DNA of 50,476 bases from Alphaproteobacteria bacterium (GTDB lineage Bacteria; Pseudomonadota; Alphaproteobacteria; ATCC43930; CGMCC-115725), in NCBI GenBank assembly GCA_030041335.1, contig JASHOB010000130.1, positions 1 through 50,476 of the forward strand, in the 5' to 3' direction. Below the pieces are notes generated by a model. The model made no database searches and had not been told where the DNA came from. It saw nothing but the letters and a program-made list of their open reading frames with translations. Positions 26,233-34,369 of this stretch are shown here, piece by piece. A program made the position numbers and the translations under genes. How positions within the stretch are numbered: the first letter of the stretch is position 1; each line of letters starts with the position of its first letter.

Positions 26233-26541
26233 CGAGCTCTCCATTTGCGAGTGTTGTACGGCTGACTGTCTTCCACATGTATCAAATGCCGGCCCGCGCA
26301 CAGGCGTAATGTACCCTCGCTGTCATACCATGCCCGGCCGCTGCGGGGCCGCCTCACGGACGCGTGCTCAGCCGAATTTGCGGCAAAATCCTGTTCCCGT
26401 AACCTCGCACGTGAGTGGACGAGCGCTCGCCGGGAATGGGTGTAGCGGGGTCCGGCACGCGCAGCGCCGGTCTTTCATTTCGGCAGCGTTCTATCACGAA
26501 CGGGCAACGGCTGTGGAACGGGCACGCCTGCGGCGGCAGAC

Positions 26542-27228
26542 TTATCGCGCAGCACCACCCGCCGCGAAGCCACGATGGATAATGCTCAAGGCATGCCTGA
26601 GTTGGGCCAGACCATGCTCGACATCCGGCTTCGCGGCGGAAAGCCAATAGCGGCATTGGTTGTGGTAAATCTCGAAGATCAGCAGCGCCAATGCATCGTC
26701 GCTCTCATCAAGCGCGATCTCGCCGCGCTTGCGCGCGATCTCAACGGTGCGCTTGATTCGCGCAATGGAGCGAGCAATCGATTGTCCCGCCGGCGATGGG
26801 TCGGGCACGGATGGATCGTAGAACGTGCTTCCAGTCATGATCGCGCGGGCATATTGCGGATGCGCGCCAAAATACCGGTAATAGTGGCGAAAGCCGTCGA
26901 TCGATTGATCGAGAAACTCCTTGTCCTCCGACAATTCGAGCGCCGCCTGTTCGCTTACAAGGCGATGTTCTTCATTGAACAGCAACTCGAGGAGGTCACG
27001 TTTCTCGCCGAAATAATAGACGATCGTCGCCGCGCTGACCCTGGCCTTTTTCGCGATTTGCCGAAGCGTCGTGCGGTCATAGCCTTGGTCACGAAAGAGC
27101 TCTCGTGCGGCCTCTTTAATGCGCGCAAACCGCCGCCGCTTCCGCTTTTCGTGCGCGCCGCCCGGCGCCATGTCGTCCGCTTGAATCCGCGGCCGGTTTC
27201 TTGCGCTTTCCACGATAGGTCTCACCAT
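26542..27228 (-). CDS. TetR-family transcriptional regulator
   Basis: 228 aa. A basic segment (EKRKRRRFARI) is followed by the TetR helix-turn-helix 'ELFRDQGYDRTTLRQIAKKARVSAATIVYYFGEKRDLLELLF'. The C-terminal half is helical and fits ligand-binding domains. It is divergent from the MetE-like operon, with a palindrome-rich segment at 27304-27333 between them, so it probably represses that operon. The frame is open upstream to 27309; 27228 is one of several possible starts (another Met lies at 27171). Confidence 0.85.
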   Translation of the reverse strand: MVRPIVESARNRPRIQADDMAPGGAHEKRKRRRFARIKEAARELFRDQGYDRTTLRQIAKKARVSAATIVYYFGEKRDLLELLFNEEHRLVSEQAALELSEDKEFLDQSIDGFRHYYRYFGAHPQYARAIMTGSTFYDPSVPDPSPAGQSIARSIARIKRTVEIARKRGEIALDESDDALALLIFEIYHNQCRYWLSAAKPDVEHGLAQLRHALSIIHRGFAAGGAAR

Positions 27229-27303
27229 TCGGCTATGGTTCGCCACTTGAGTTAGCTCATCAGATATCGAGTAGGCAAGTTGGCGGGTTGACTCGCGCAA
27301 GGC

Positions 27304-27333
27304 AAACATTTAAACACGTTTTAAAACATGTTT
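27304..27333. promoter_or_regulatory. Palindrome-rich operator candidate upstream of the MetE-like gene
   Basis: A 30-base AT-rich stretch beginning AAACAT and ending ATGTTT, with nested TTTAAA blocks and a perfect GTTTTAAAAC palindrome. It sits just before the AGGAGGGG ribosome site. It shares GTTTTAAAACAYGT with the operator candidate at 11789-11814, and lies in the spacer shared with a divergent TetR gene. Confidence 0.6.
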
Positions 27334-27347
27334 CAATAGGAGGGGTC

Positions 27348-28562
27348 ATGAAGCGCAGCATCGGCCGCATCCTCACGACCCATGCCGGAAGCCTGATCAG
27401 GCCGCCGGAAATTGTCGAGGCAATGATCCGGGATCATTTGCGCGAACCGGTCGACACGGAGCGCTTCGAAAGCGATCTCGCAAATGCGGTGCGAGACGTC
27501 GCCAAGCAACAGGCGGAAGTCGGTGTCGATATCATCGACGACGGGGAGTTCGGCAAGAGCAGCTGGGTGGCTTACGTGTCCGAACGCCTCGAGGGCCTGG
27601 CGCCCATGACGTTCACGCGGGAGATGCTGGCAGCTCCGTCGCCGGTCTTTCCGGAGCAGGACCGCTTCGCTGGTTTCTACCGGACATACAGCAAATATGA
27701 ATCGACGATGTGGCTTCCGGAGACACCGTCGAAAGCGCGCTACGACGGCAACCAAATGACCGAGTATGCGAAGGTCGTCTGCACCGGCCCGCTGCGCTAC
27801 AAGCCCGAGGCGCTGCAGCGCGACATTGCCAATTTCAAGGCGGCGCTCAAGGAGCTCGATATCGAAGAGGCCTTCATGCCCGTCGTTGCACCGGCCAGCA
27901 TCGAGATCATCCCCAATCGCCATTACAAGACGCGCGAGGAATACCTTTTCGCCAGTGCCGACGCGCTTAGCACCGAATACAAGATGATCGTCGATGCCGG
28001 ATTCCTGCTGCAAGTCGACGATGCGATTCTGCCGATGCAACGCTTCATGAGGTTCGCCGGCAAGGACGTCGGTGAGTACCGCGACTGGGCGCGGCTGCGC
28101 ATCGATGCGCTGAACCATGCCCTCGGTGGCATTCCGGAAGATCGCATCCGGTACCACATCTGCTTCGGTAGCCAGAATGTCCCGCACACGAGCGACGCAC
28201 CATTGGCAGAAGTCCTCGATCTCGTTCTGCAAGTCACGGCGCAAGCCTATTCGATCGAGGCCAGCAATCCGCGTCATGAACATGAATGGCAGATCTGGAG
28301 CGAGACAAAGCTGCCCGACGGCAAGATCCTGATTCCGGGCGTCGTCAATCACGCCACCAACATCGTGGAGCATCCCGAACTGATCGCGCTGAGGCTTCGG
28401 AACTTTGCCGGGCTGGTCGGGCGCGAGAACGTAATCGCAGGGACGGACTGTGGCTTCTCGCAAAGCTGGAACTCACCCCGGGTCCATCCGGAAGTTCAGT
28501 GGGCAAAGCTCGCAGCACTGGTCGAAGGCGCACACCTCGCCTCGCGACGGCTTTGGACGTGA
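27348..28562 (+). CDS. MetE C-terminal-like (cobalamin-independent methionine synthase fold) protein
   Basis: 404 aa with a single TIM barrel like the catalytic half of MetE and like epoxyalkane:coenzyme M transferase. The zinc ligands are all visible: His270 and Cys272 (RYHICFG), Glu304 (YSIEASNPRHEHE) and Cys368 (GTDCGF). The N-terminal 'TTHAGSLIRP' is the usual family opening. Such single-domain proteins activate thiols, for example in alkyl transfer, or cleave C-S or C-C bonds; a methionine synthase role is unlikely without the N-terminal half. The strong AGGAGGGG site and a 25-base gap to the carotenoid oxygenase gene show an operon. Confidence 0.82.
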   Translation: MKRSIGRILTTHAGSLIRPPEIVEAMIRDHLREPVDTERFESDLANAVRDVAKQQAEVGVDIIDDGEFGKSSWVAYVSERLEGLAPMTFTREMLAAPSPVFPEQDRFAGFYRTYSKYESTMWLPETPSKARYDGNQMTEYAKVVCTGPLRYKPEALQRDIANFKAALKELDIEEAFMPVVAPASIEIIPNRHYKTREEYLFASADALSTEYKMIVDAGFLLQVDDAILPMQRFMRFAGKDVGEYRDWARLRIDALNHALGGIPEDRIRYHICFGSQNVPHTSDAPLAEVLDLVLQVTAQAYSIEASNPRHEHEWQIWSETKLPDGKILIPGVVNHATNIVEHPELIALRLRNFAGLVGRENVIAGTDCGFSQSWNSPRVHPEVQWAKLAALVEGAHLASRRLWT

Positions 28563-28587
28563 GGTCAACGCAGAGGAGGAACGCGCC

Positions 28588-30036
28588 ATGGGTGAGCCAG
28601 TCAGATTTCCCGATGTCGCAGTTTACACCGGGTTCAACCAGACGGTACGTGCGGAGACCGACGTCCGCGACCTGGAGATCACGCAAGGCGCCATTCCCGA
28701 CGCCTTCGCGGGCACCCTCTATCGCGTCGGACCCGACCCGCGCTATCCGGCGCATCTTGGCGACGACGAGTGGACCAACGGCGACGGGCATGTTGTGATG
28801 TTCCGGTTCGAGGACGGCCACGTCGACCTCAAGACGCGCTACGTCCGCACCGAGCGCTTCCTGTTGGAGGAGAAAGCACGAAAATCTCTGTTCGGGCGCT
28901 ACCGCAACACCTACACTAACGATCCAAGCGTCGCCGGCGCGTCGAACGGCACCGCGAACACCAACGTCATTTGGCACGGCGGCAAGCTGCTGGCGCTCAA
29001 GGAAGACTCGCTGCCGATCGAACTCGACCCCGACACACTCGCGACTAAAGCGAGCTGGAACTACGACGGGCGCATGACGGCGCGTTGCATGACAGCGCAC
29101 CCGAAACTCGACACGTCAACGGGTGAACTACTCAGCTTCTCGTTCCAGGCGCGCGGCGATGGCACCACCGATTTCGCCTATTGGGTGATCGACAAGCACG
29201 GCAAGATCACGCACGAAACCTGGTTCCAAGCTCCCTACCCGGGTTGGGTCCATGATTTCGCGATAACCGAGGAGCACGTCGTCTTTCCGATGACGCCCAT
29301 GATTACCGACCTCGAGGTGCTCAAGAAGGGCGGGCCGTTTTATCAGTACCATCCTGACAAGGAGTATCATTTCGCCGTCATGCCCCGCCACGGCACCGCC
29401 GCGGATGTGCGCTGGTTCCGCGGACCGTCCGGAAGTGCCGGGCACATGGTCAACGCCTTCACCGAAGGGACGAAGGTCCATCTCGATATTTGTCTGGCCG
29501 AGGGCGTGGCCGTCCTTCCCTTCATTCCAAAGGTAGATGGCACATTTTGCGATCCGGTACCGCCGCAGATCACGCGGCTTACCTTCGACATGAAGGGCAA
29601 CAGCGACCGGTACACAAAGCACCTGCTTGTGCGGCGACCAGGCGAGATGCCGCAGACCGATCCTCGCTACCAGGGACGGCCCTATCGTCATGCCTACTTC
29701 CTGGCGTTGGGACCGGTTGGCCTGGACGGCGCCGGCTTGGCTCATGTCGACCTTACGACGAGCAAGGAAGAGGTCTGGGATTGCGGCAAGGGCACTACCT
29801 TGCACGAACCTCAGTTCGTGCCACGTCGGACGGATGCGGCCGAAGGCGATGGCTGGATCGTCGTAATCCACGACCGCCGTCCCGAGGGTCATGCCAACCT
29901 GCTGATTTTCGATGCACAGAGGGTCGCCGCCGGCCCGGTCGCCACGATTCGGCTGCCGATGCGCGTGCGCTGCACCTTCCATGGCATGTGGGTGCCGGAG
30001 AGCGCTCTTCGGACAATGGAGCCTCAGCATGCCTGA
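28588..30036 (+). CDS. Carotenoid oxygenase (RPE65/CCD) family dioxygenase
   Basis: 482 aa seven-bladed propeller of the carotenoid cleavage dioxygenase family. The four iron-ligand histidines are present: His171 (MTAHPKLD), His222 (GWVHDFAITEEH), His286 (SAGHMVNAF) and His465 (CTFHGMW). These enzymes split C=C bonds with oxygen; bacterial members include lignostilbene and isoeugenol dioxygenases, so an aromatic alkene substrate is as likely as a carotenoid. ATG follows GAGGAGGA. It is the second gene of an operon with the MetE-like protein, an unusual pair. Confidence 0.88.
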   Translation: MGEPVRFPDVAVYTGFNQTVRAETDVRDLEITQGAIPDAFAGTLYRVGPDPRYPAHLGDDEWTNGDGHVVMFRFEDGHVDLKTRYVRTERFLLEEKARKSLFGRYRNTYTNDPSVAGASNGTANTNVIWHGGKLLALKEDSLPIELDPDTLATKASWNYDGRMTARCMTAHPKLDTSTGELLSFSFQARGDGTTDFAYWVIDKHGKITHETWFQAPYPGWVHDFAITEEHVVFPMTPMITDLEVLKKGGPFYQYHPDKEYHFAVMPRHGTAADVRWFRGPSGSAGHMVNAFTEGTKVHLDICLAEGVAVLPFIPKVDGTFCDPVPPQITRLTFDMKGNSDRYTKHLLVRRPGEMPQTDPRYQGRPYRHAYFLALGPVGLDGAGLAHVDLTTSKEEVWDCGKGTTLHEPQFVPRRTDAAEGDGWIVVIHDRRPEGHANLLIFDAQRVAAGPVATIRLPMRVRCTFHGMWVPESALRTMEPQHA

Positions 30037-30130
30037 CACTTGGGTTCGCTCTGGGCGTCCGCCGAAGTACCTGCACCTTTCGGTCACGGGTGCCTGCGAA
30101 GGGTCAAGCCTAATTTGGGCGGTATTATTT

Positions 30131-30967
30131 TCAGAGCGATCTGTAACCGCCGCCAAGCCAAGACACGAGCGCCTCGGCGTACGCGGAGAAGGCCTCTTCC
30201 CAGATGCGATGTTGGGCATCGAGTAGCAAGTAGCGATTGCGTGGAAGCCGGTCGGCCAGGAACTGCCCATTCGCGGGCGGTACGATAGGGTCATCCTTGC
30301 CCGCGATGATCAGCACGGGCGTGTTGATGCCGAAGAGCAGCGGTTCGAGCTTCGGAAGGTCGCCGACGTATCCCCGAACATATTGGACGGCCTCTTCGAA
30401 CCGTCGGCCGGCCGAAGCTGCTCGGAAGTCTTCGATGATCGCGGCGGGTGTGATTTGCGCCGCGTGCGCCAGGTAGTCTTTCACGGCGTCTGCGCCGTCG
30501 ATATTCGCAAGTGTACCCGGCGGCGAATTGATGAGATTCCGTAGCCTGTCGCCGGCGAGATCGGGCCTCATGGCAGCGCTACCGACCACTAGGCTTTCGA
30601 AAAGATCTTGTCTCTTCGCCGCAGCGAACAGGACCGCGAGTGTGCCGACATCGGGCGACACGGCATGCGCGCGGCGGACGCCAAAGTGCTTGAGCAGGGA
30701 AACCATGAACTCGCCCATCGCCGCCGGCGCCATGATATCCGATCGGCTCTGCGACCCACCGAAGCCCGGTAGATCAACCATGATCAAGGGGTGCTTGGAA
30801 ACGAGCCGCGGTGCCACCCGATGAAACGCGTAGATGCTCTCGGGCCACGGCGCCGTCAGCAGAATGGGGAGGCCATCGCCGGGCCCGCTCCGGGCGTAGC
30901 GAACGGACAGGCCATCCACCTCGACGGTGGCCACCTTTCCAATGTTTGGCAGCGTGCCGGTGCTCAT
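30131..30967 (-). CDS. Alpha/beta hydrolase with Asp nucleophile (epoxide hydrolase/dehalogenase-like)
   Basis: 278 aa. The nucleophile elbow reads VSPDVGT with Asp106 where esterases have Ser, the pattern of epoxide hydrolases and haloalkane/fluoroacetate dehalogenases. The other triad members fit: Asp225/226 in GKDDPIV and His253 in AQHRIW. The HGxP oxyanion motif is replaced by 'APWPES'. The family shape is clear, but the reaction (epoxide opening, dehalogenation) is not. It lies downstream of an SDR gene on the same strand with a small orphan frame between, and is convergent with the carotenoid oxygenase gene. Confidence 0.75.
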   Translation of the reverse strand: MSTGTLPNIGKVATVEVDGLSVRYARSGPGDGLPILLTAPWPESIYAFHRVAPRLVSKHPLIMVDLPGFGGSQSRSDIMAPAAMGEFMVSLLKHFGVRRAHAVSPDVGTLAVLFAAAKRQDLFESLVVGSAAMRPDLAGDRLRNLINSPPGTLANIDGADAVKDYLAHAAQITPAAIIEDFRAASAGRRFEEAVQYVRGYVGDLPKLEPLLFGINTPVLIIAGKDDPIVPPANGQFLADRLPRNRYLLLDAQHRIWEEAFSAYAEALVSWLGGGYRSL

Positions 30968-30997
30968 AGACCACTCCGTCCGACCGGATTGTGATGA

Positions 30998-31225
30998 TCA
31001 TCCAACTGCACTGCTGACACCCGTCGCAATCGGTCGGCATGTCGGGCGACAGATGTCGGATAGAAACGTGCCCGTTAGGAGCCGCGCCGCATAGCCTTTA
31101 AACTTGACGGCGGCGCCGAGATCGGATGCGGCCACCTCCTGCAGAGTGTCGCCGAAGGTGTAAATCGCGGTACGAACCGGCCCAGCAAAGATGACCGAGC
31201 ATGGTAATGTCACGGGAGCCTCCAT
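30998..31225 (-). CDS. Small uncharacterised ORF between SDR and hydrolase
   Basis: 75 aa frame beginning MEAPVTLPCSVIFAGPVRT, with a rhythm reminiscent of the C-terminal blade of SMP-30/gluconolactonase proteins (C..FAG...RT.Y). That similarity is weak and based on memory. AGGAG lies only two bases before the ATG, which is too close to be ideal. It may be a genuine small protein, a remnant, or noncoding spacer of about 280 bases. Confidence 0.3.
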   Translation of the reverse strand: MEAPVTLPCSVIFAGPVRTAIYTFGDTLQEVAASDLGAAVKFKGYAARLLTGTFLSDICRPTCRPIATGVSSAVG

Positions 31226-31251
31226 GGCTCCTGGCCGGCGACACCAACGCT

Positions 31252-32028
31252 TCAGAAATTCTCCTTATAGGGTCTGAGATCGAGCTCGAAGCTCCAGGCT
31301 GACCGCGCCTGCCGATGGATCTGCCAATAGGCTTCGGCGATAGCGTCAATGCCTAGAAGTCCGTCCTCCCCACGCTGCTGCACGAGCTCGGGATATCGGC
31401 TGAGCAGACGTTCGCCGTTGATCCCGCCGTCGATGACGATATGCGCGACATGGATCCCTTGCGGGCCGAACTCGCGCGCCATGCTCTGCGCGATGGCCCG
31501 CAGCCCTGCTTTGGCGGCGGCGAAATGCGCGAAACCGGGCTTACCGCGCAGGCTTGCCGAGGCACCGGTGAAGATCACGGTGCCGCGCCCCAGGGGCACC
31601 AGACGGCGCGCCGCTTCCCGGCCGACCAGAAAGCCGCCCAGGCAGCCGACGCGCCAGAATTTCTCGAAGGTCTCGGCGCTCAATTCGCGGAAGTCGAGTC
31701 GCTGATTGTTTCCGGCGTTGTAGACGACGAGATCCGCGGGGCTGAACCGACGTCCCGATGCCATGGCACGATCGAACAGACTCCCGACGTCTTTCTCGCT
31801 GGTCACATCGGCCATCACCGCTTCGGCGCTTCCGCCAGCAGACCCGATCGCGCGGACGATGGCGTCAAGTTTGACAGCGGTCCGGCCGGCGACCAGTACA
31901 TGATATCCTTCGGTGGCAAAGCGGCGGCACAGCGCCGCGCCGAGACCTTGCTCGGCCCCCACGCCGATAACGACTGCGGTCGGGATCAACTTCTCGCCTT
32001 CTGCCTCTTCGCCGCTCATCCGGTTCAC
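31252..32028 (-). CDS. SDR-fold protein lacking the catalytic tyrosine
   Basis: 258 aa. The nucleotide motif is a variant (VIGVGAEQGLGAALC), NAG becomes YNAGNN, and the active-site segment is 'GASASLRGKPGFAHFAAAKAG': Ser and Lys are kept but the Tyr of the YxxxK motif is Phe. An SDR subgroup with Phe at that place is known (SDR_c10-like in CDD, from memory). Ordinary NAD(P)H oxidoreduction through Tyr is therefore doubtful; a binding or altered-chemistry role is possible. It is divergent from the DapA-like gene. Start taken at the first Met; a shorter start at residue 4 is possible. Confidence 0.8.
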   Translation of the reverse strand: MNRMSGEEAEGEKLIPTAVVIGVGAEQGLGAALCRRFATEGYHVLVAGRTAVKLDAIVRAIGSAGGSAEAVMADVTSEKDVGSLFDRAMASGRRFSPADLVVYNAGNNQRLDFRELSAETFEKFWRVGCLGGFLVGREAARRLVPLGRGTVIFTGASASLRGKPGFAHFAAAKAGLRAIAQSMAREFGPQGIHVAHIVIDGGINGERLLSRYPELVQQRGEDGLLGIDAIAEAYWQIHRQARSAWSFELDLRPYKENF

Positions 32029-32397
32029 CTTCGCTCACACCCGTCACAGATTCCCGATTTCAACAGGGTCGCCGCGGTCGGCGCCGCGAGCAGCCGGGAC
32101 CGAAACATGCTACCGCCCGTCGGACAAGCCCGCCACCGCGCTGGTTCAAACCGGCTGTGCATCGTTTGCTCACCGACAATGCAACCCTCTCCACTGCCGG
32201 TCTTCAGTTACATGCATATGCACCTACTTTAGGCTTAGTTACGCCTGTGTCAAGGAAGGACCTTCGGGAGATCTCGACTGGAGCCGTAACGCAAAAAAAG
32301 CAATTGCTTTATGATTTCACGAGGTCGGAATATTGGCCGGTCCAAATGAAGAACACTCGAGGCACCCACGTATGCGGTTGGCATGCAGGAGCGTCGG
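32029..32397. other. Divergent promoter region
   Basis: About 370 bases between the SDR gene and the DapA-like gene, AT-richer toward the right. A perfect 10-base palindrome TGCATATGCA (32213-32222) is the only clear regulatory-looking element. No small gene is convincing. Confidence 0.4.
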
Positions 32398-33381
32398 ATG
32401 AAATACCGTCGAAAAGAAGCCAAGGATTATGCGCGTGAGAACATGAGGGGAATTTGGGCGGCTGCAATGACGCCGTTCAATCCCGATTTGTCGCTCGATG
32501 AAAACGGTTATCTGCATAATATGCGGCATTGGGTAATTGACTTGAAGATTGACGGTCTCTTCGTTTCGGGCAAGCAAGGTGAATTCTCGTCCATGTCGTT
32601 TGCCGAGCGGCAGCGATCATTCGAGTTGGCGGTCGAAGCGACGAAGGGCTGCGCTTCAACCATTATGTCATGCTCCGATCAGAACATTGAAACGGTTGTC
32701 GAATTAGCAAAGTACGCGGAGGCCGTGGGGGGCGACTATGTCGTCATTCATGCCCCCGTGCTCTATTTCTTCGAAGCTCAAGACCAGACGGTGTACGAAT
32801 ATTACAGGTACATCAGCGAGCAAATTGATATCGGCATTGCTATGTGGAGTCATCCGGACAGCGGGTATCTCATGAGCCCTGAGTTGTGCACGAGAATTGC
32901 CGAACTGCCTAATATCGTTGCCATCAAGTACAGCGTACCGCGACAAATGTATGCGCGGTTGACCCATTTAGCACGAGACCGGCTAATCGTGAGCACGGCC
33001 TCCGAGGCTGAGTGGCTTGATAACATCGTTGAACTGGGTTGGCAGGTGTATCTGTGTTCGACTCCGCCATATTTGATGCAAACGAAGACGGATTTGCGCA
33101 TGCGCGAATATACTGATTTGGCGATGCGCGGTGATGTAAAGCGCGCGAGAATCGTGCGGAACAGTCTCGATCCGGTTCGCGCGGCGCTTAAGGAAACGCG
33201 GCCGCCGGAGAAACCGCAGGCTCATCAAAAGTACTGGCAGGAACTCTTAGGGCAGGTAGGGGGGCCGACCCGGAGACCACAAATTCAACTGACGGATGCA
33301 GAAAAGGCCGCGACGAGGGCCGCATTTGAAAACTGCGGTCTTCGCCGGGGCATCGACGCACCGCGAATCTCGGTCGTTTGA
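32398..33381 (+). CDS. DapA-family lyase/aldolase (dihydrodipicolinate synthase superfamily)
   Basis: 327 aa TIM barrel. The substrate loop reads FVSGKQGEFSSMS in place of GTTGE, and the Schiff-base lysine is in IVAIKYSVP. Tyr residues in 'HAPVLYFFE' lie where the family keeps its proton-relay Tyr. Pyruvate-dependent aldol cleavage or hydratase-aldolase activity, as in naphthalene-pathway enzymes of this family, is likely. ATG 32398 has AGGAG 6 bases ahead; an ATG 15 bases upstream is poorer. The C-terminus is longer than in DapA. It is 31 bases from the dioxygenase gene and shares its lower GC content. Confidence 0.82.
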   Translation: MKYRRKEAKDYARENMRGIWAAAMTPFNPDLSLDENGYLHNMRHWVIDLKIDGLFVSGKQGEFSSMSFAERQRSFELAVEATKGCASTIMSCSDQNIETVVELAKYAEAVGGDYVVIHAPVLYFFEAQDQTVYEYYRYISEQIDIGIAMWSHPDSGYLMSPELCTRIAELPNIVAIKYSVPRQMYARLTHLARDRLIVSTASEAEWLDNIVELGWQVYLCSTPPYLMQTKTDLRMREYTDLAMRGDVKRARIVRNSLDPVRAALKETRPPEKPQAHQKYWQELLGQVGGPTRRPQIQLTDAEKAATRAAFENCGLRRGIDAPRISVV

Positions 33382-33412
33382 CCGTAACCAGACTGCAAAT
33401 GAGGGGAAATCC

Positions 33413-33976
33413 ATGAACGCGTGGTCTTCGCCATTTAACTTTAACCGGTGGATAGACGCTAACGCGCATTTGCTCAAGCCGCCGGTTGGCAACAGGTTGT
33501 TGTTCGAGGGCGCGGACATGGTAGTGCAAGTCATCGGTGGTCCGAATCAGCGTGTCGACTTCCACGACGATCCTGTTGAAGAATTCTTTTATCAGCTACG
33601 TGGCGACATGATTCTTAAGGTCGTCGAAGGGGGTCGGATCATCGATGTTCCTATTAGTGAAGGGGAGATATTTCTCGCTCCGGCTCATCTTCGCCACTCG
33701 CCCCAACGGCCGATTCCTGGTTCGATCGGTCTGGTGGTAGAAAGTGCCCGGCGCCCAGGTGACCTTGATGGCTTTGAATGGTATTGCTTCTCGTGCGGTG
33801 ATTTGGTGCATCGCGTGGAAGTAGCCATAACCAACATTGTGACTGATCTTCCCCCGCTTTTTTCGTCCTTCTATGCCGATCAACGAGCACGAACATGCTC
33901 GCGCTGTGGGGCGATTCATCCAGGTAAGGAACCACCGGCTAACTGGGTGCGAATGGGCTCCCCCGGCGGACAATAG
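33413..33976 (+). CDS. nbaC: 3-hydroxyanthranilate 3,4-dioxygenase
   Basis: 187 aa cupin dioxygenase that opens the ring of 3-hydroxyanthranilate to 2-amino-3-carboxymuconate semialdehyde. Iron ligands His51, Glu57 and His95 and substrate-contact Arg47, Arg99 and Glu110 occur at the same numbers as in the structurally studied Cupriavidus enzyme. The C-terminal rubredoxin-like site is also intact (Cys125, Cys128, Cys162, Cys165). ATG follows GAGGGGAAATCC. No ACMS decarboxylase or aminomuconate genes follow directly; a DapA-family gene precedes it instead, so the downstream route is unusual. Symbol by family. Confidence 0.9.
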   Translation: MNAWSSPFNFNRWIDANAHLLKPPVGNRLLFEGADMVVQVIGGPNQRVDFHDDPVEEFFYQLRGDMILKVVEGGRIIDVPISEGEIFLAPAHLRHSPQRPIPGSIGLVVESARRPGDLDGFEWYCFSCGDLVHRVEVAITNIVTDLPPLFSSFYADQRARTCSRCGAIHPGKEPPANWVRMGSPGGQ

Positions 33977-34369
33977 TGATCCGATATGTAATCCGCTAAA
34001 TACCGTAGGTATCTCATGCTCATGAGGATGCCGCAGACGAGGTTCGTGCGCGCGGGTCGTCTTCGCGCGGTCACGAGTTCTTGCGTCAGCGTTTGACCCT
34101 GAATGACGGAAACGCAGAAGTAAAGTTTCCACGAAGTCGAAGGCGAGGCCTGAGGGGAAATGTCAATCGTTGCGCGGTTAGTGCCCTTACCGGCGGCTCT
34201 CCGGCGCCCTTGCGAGCCTCGGCTGCACAGAAGCATCATGCTCCCGGCGTCGACGAATAAAGAGATCAAGTTTCGACGAGGTGATGCTTGCCGAGCGACG
34301 TTGCCCTGGCAGCCGCGCCTCCGATAGACTCGCCGGTCGCGACGCCGACTGTAAGGAAAGGGAACTGCG
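33977..34369. other. Intergenic region
   Basis: About 390 bases. A long minus-strand frame (33916-34473) crosses it, but it overlaps the two flanking genes and has no recognisable motif. Probably the end of the dioxygenase transcript and the mutarotase promoter. Confidence 0.4.

Noticed and set aside
32213-32222. TGCATATGCA palindrome as a specific operator
   Set aside because: Ten bases is too short to claim without a second copy or a known regulator next to it.
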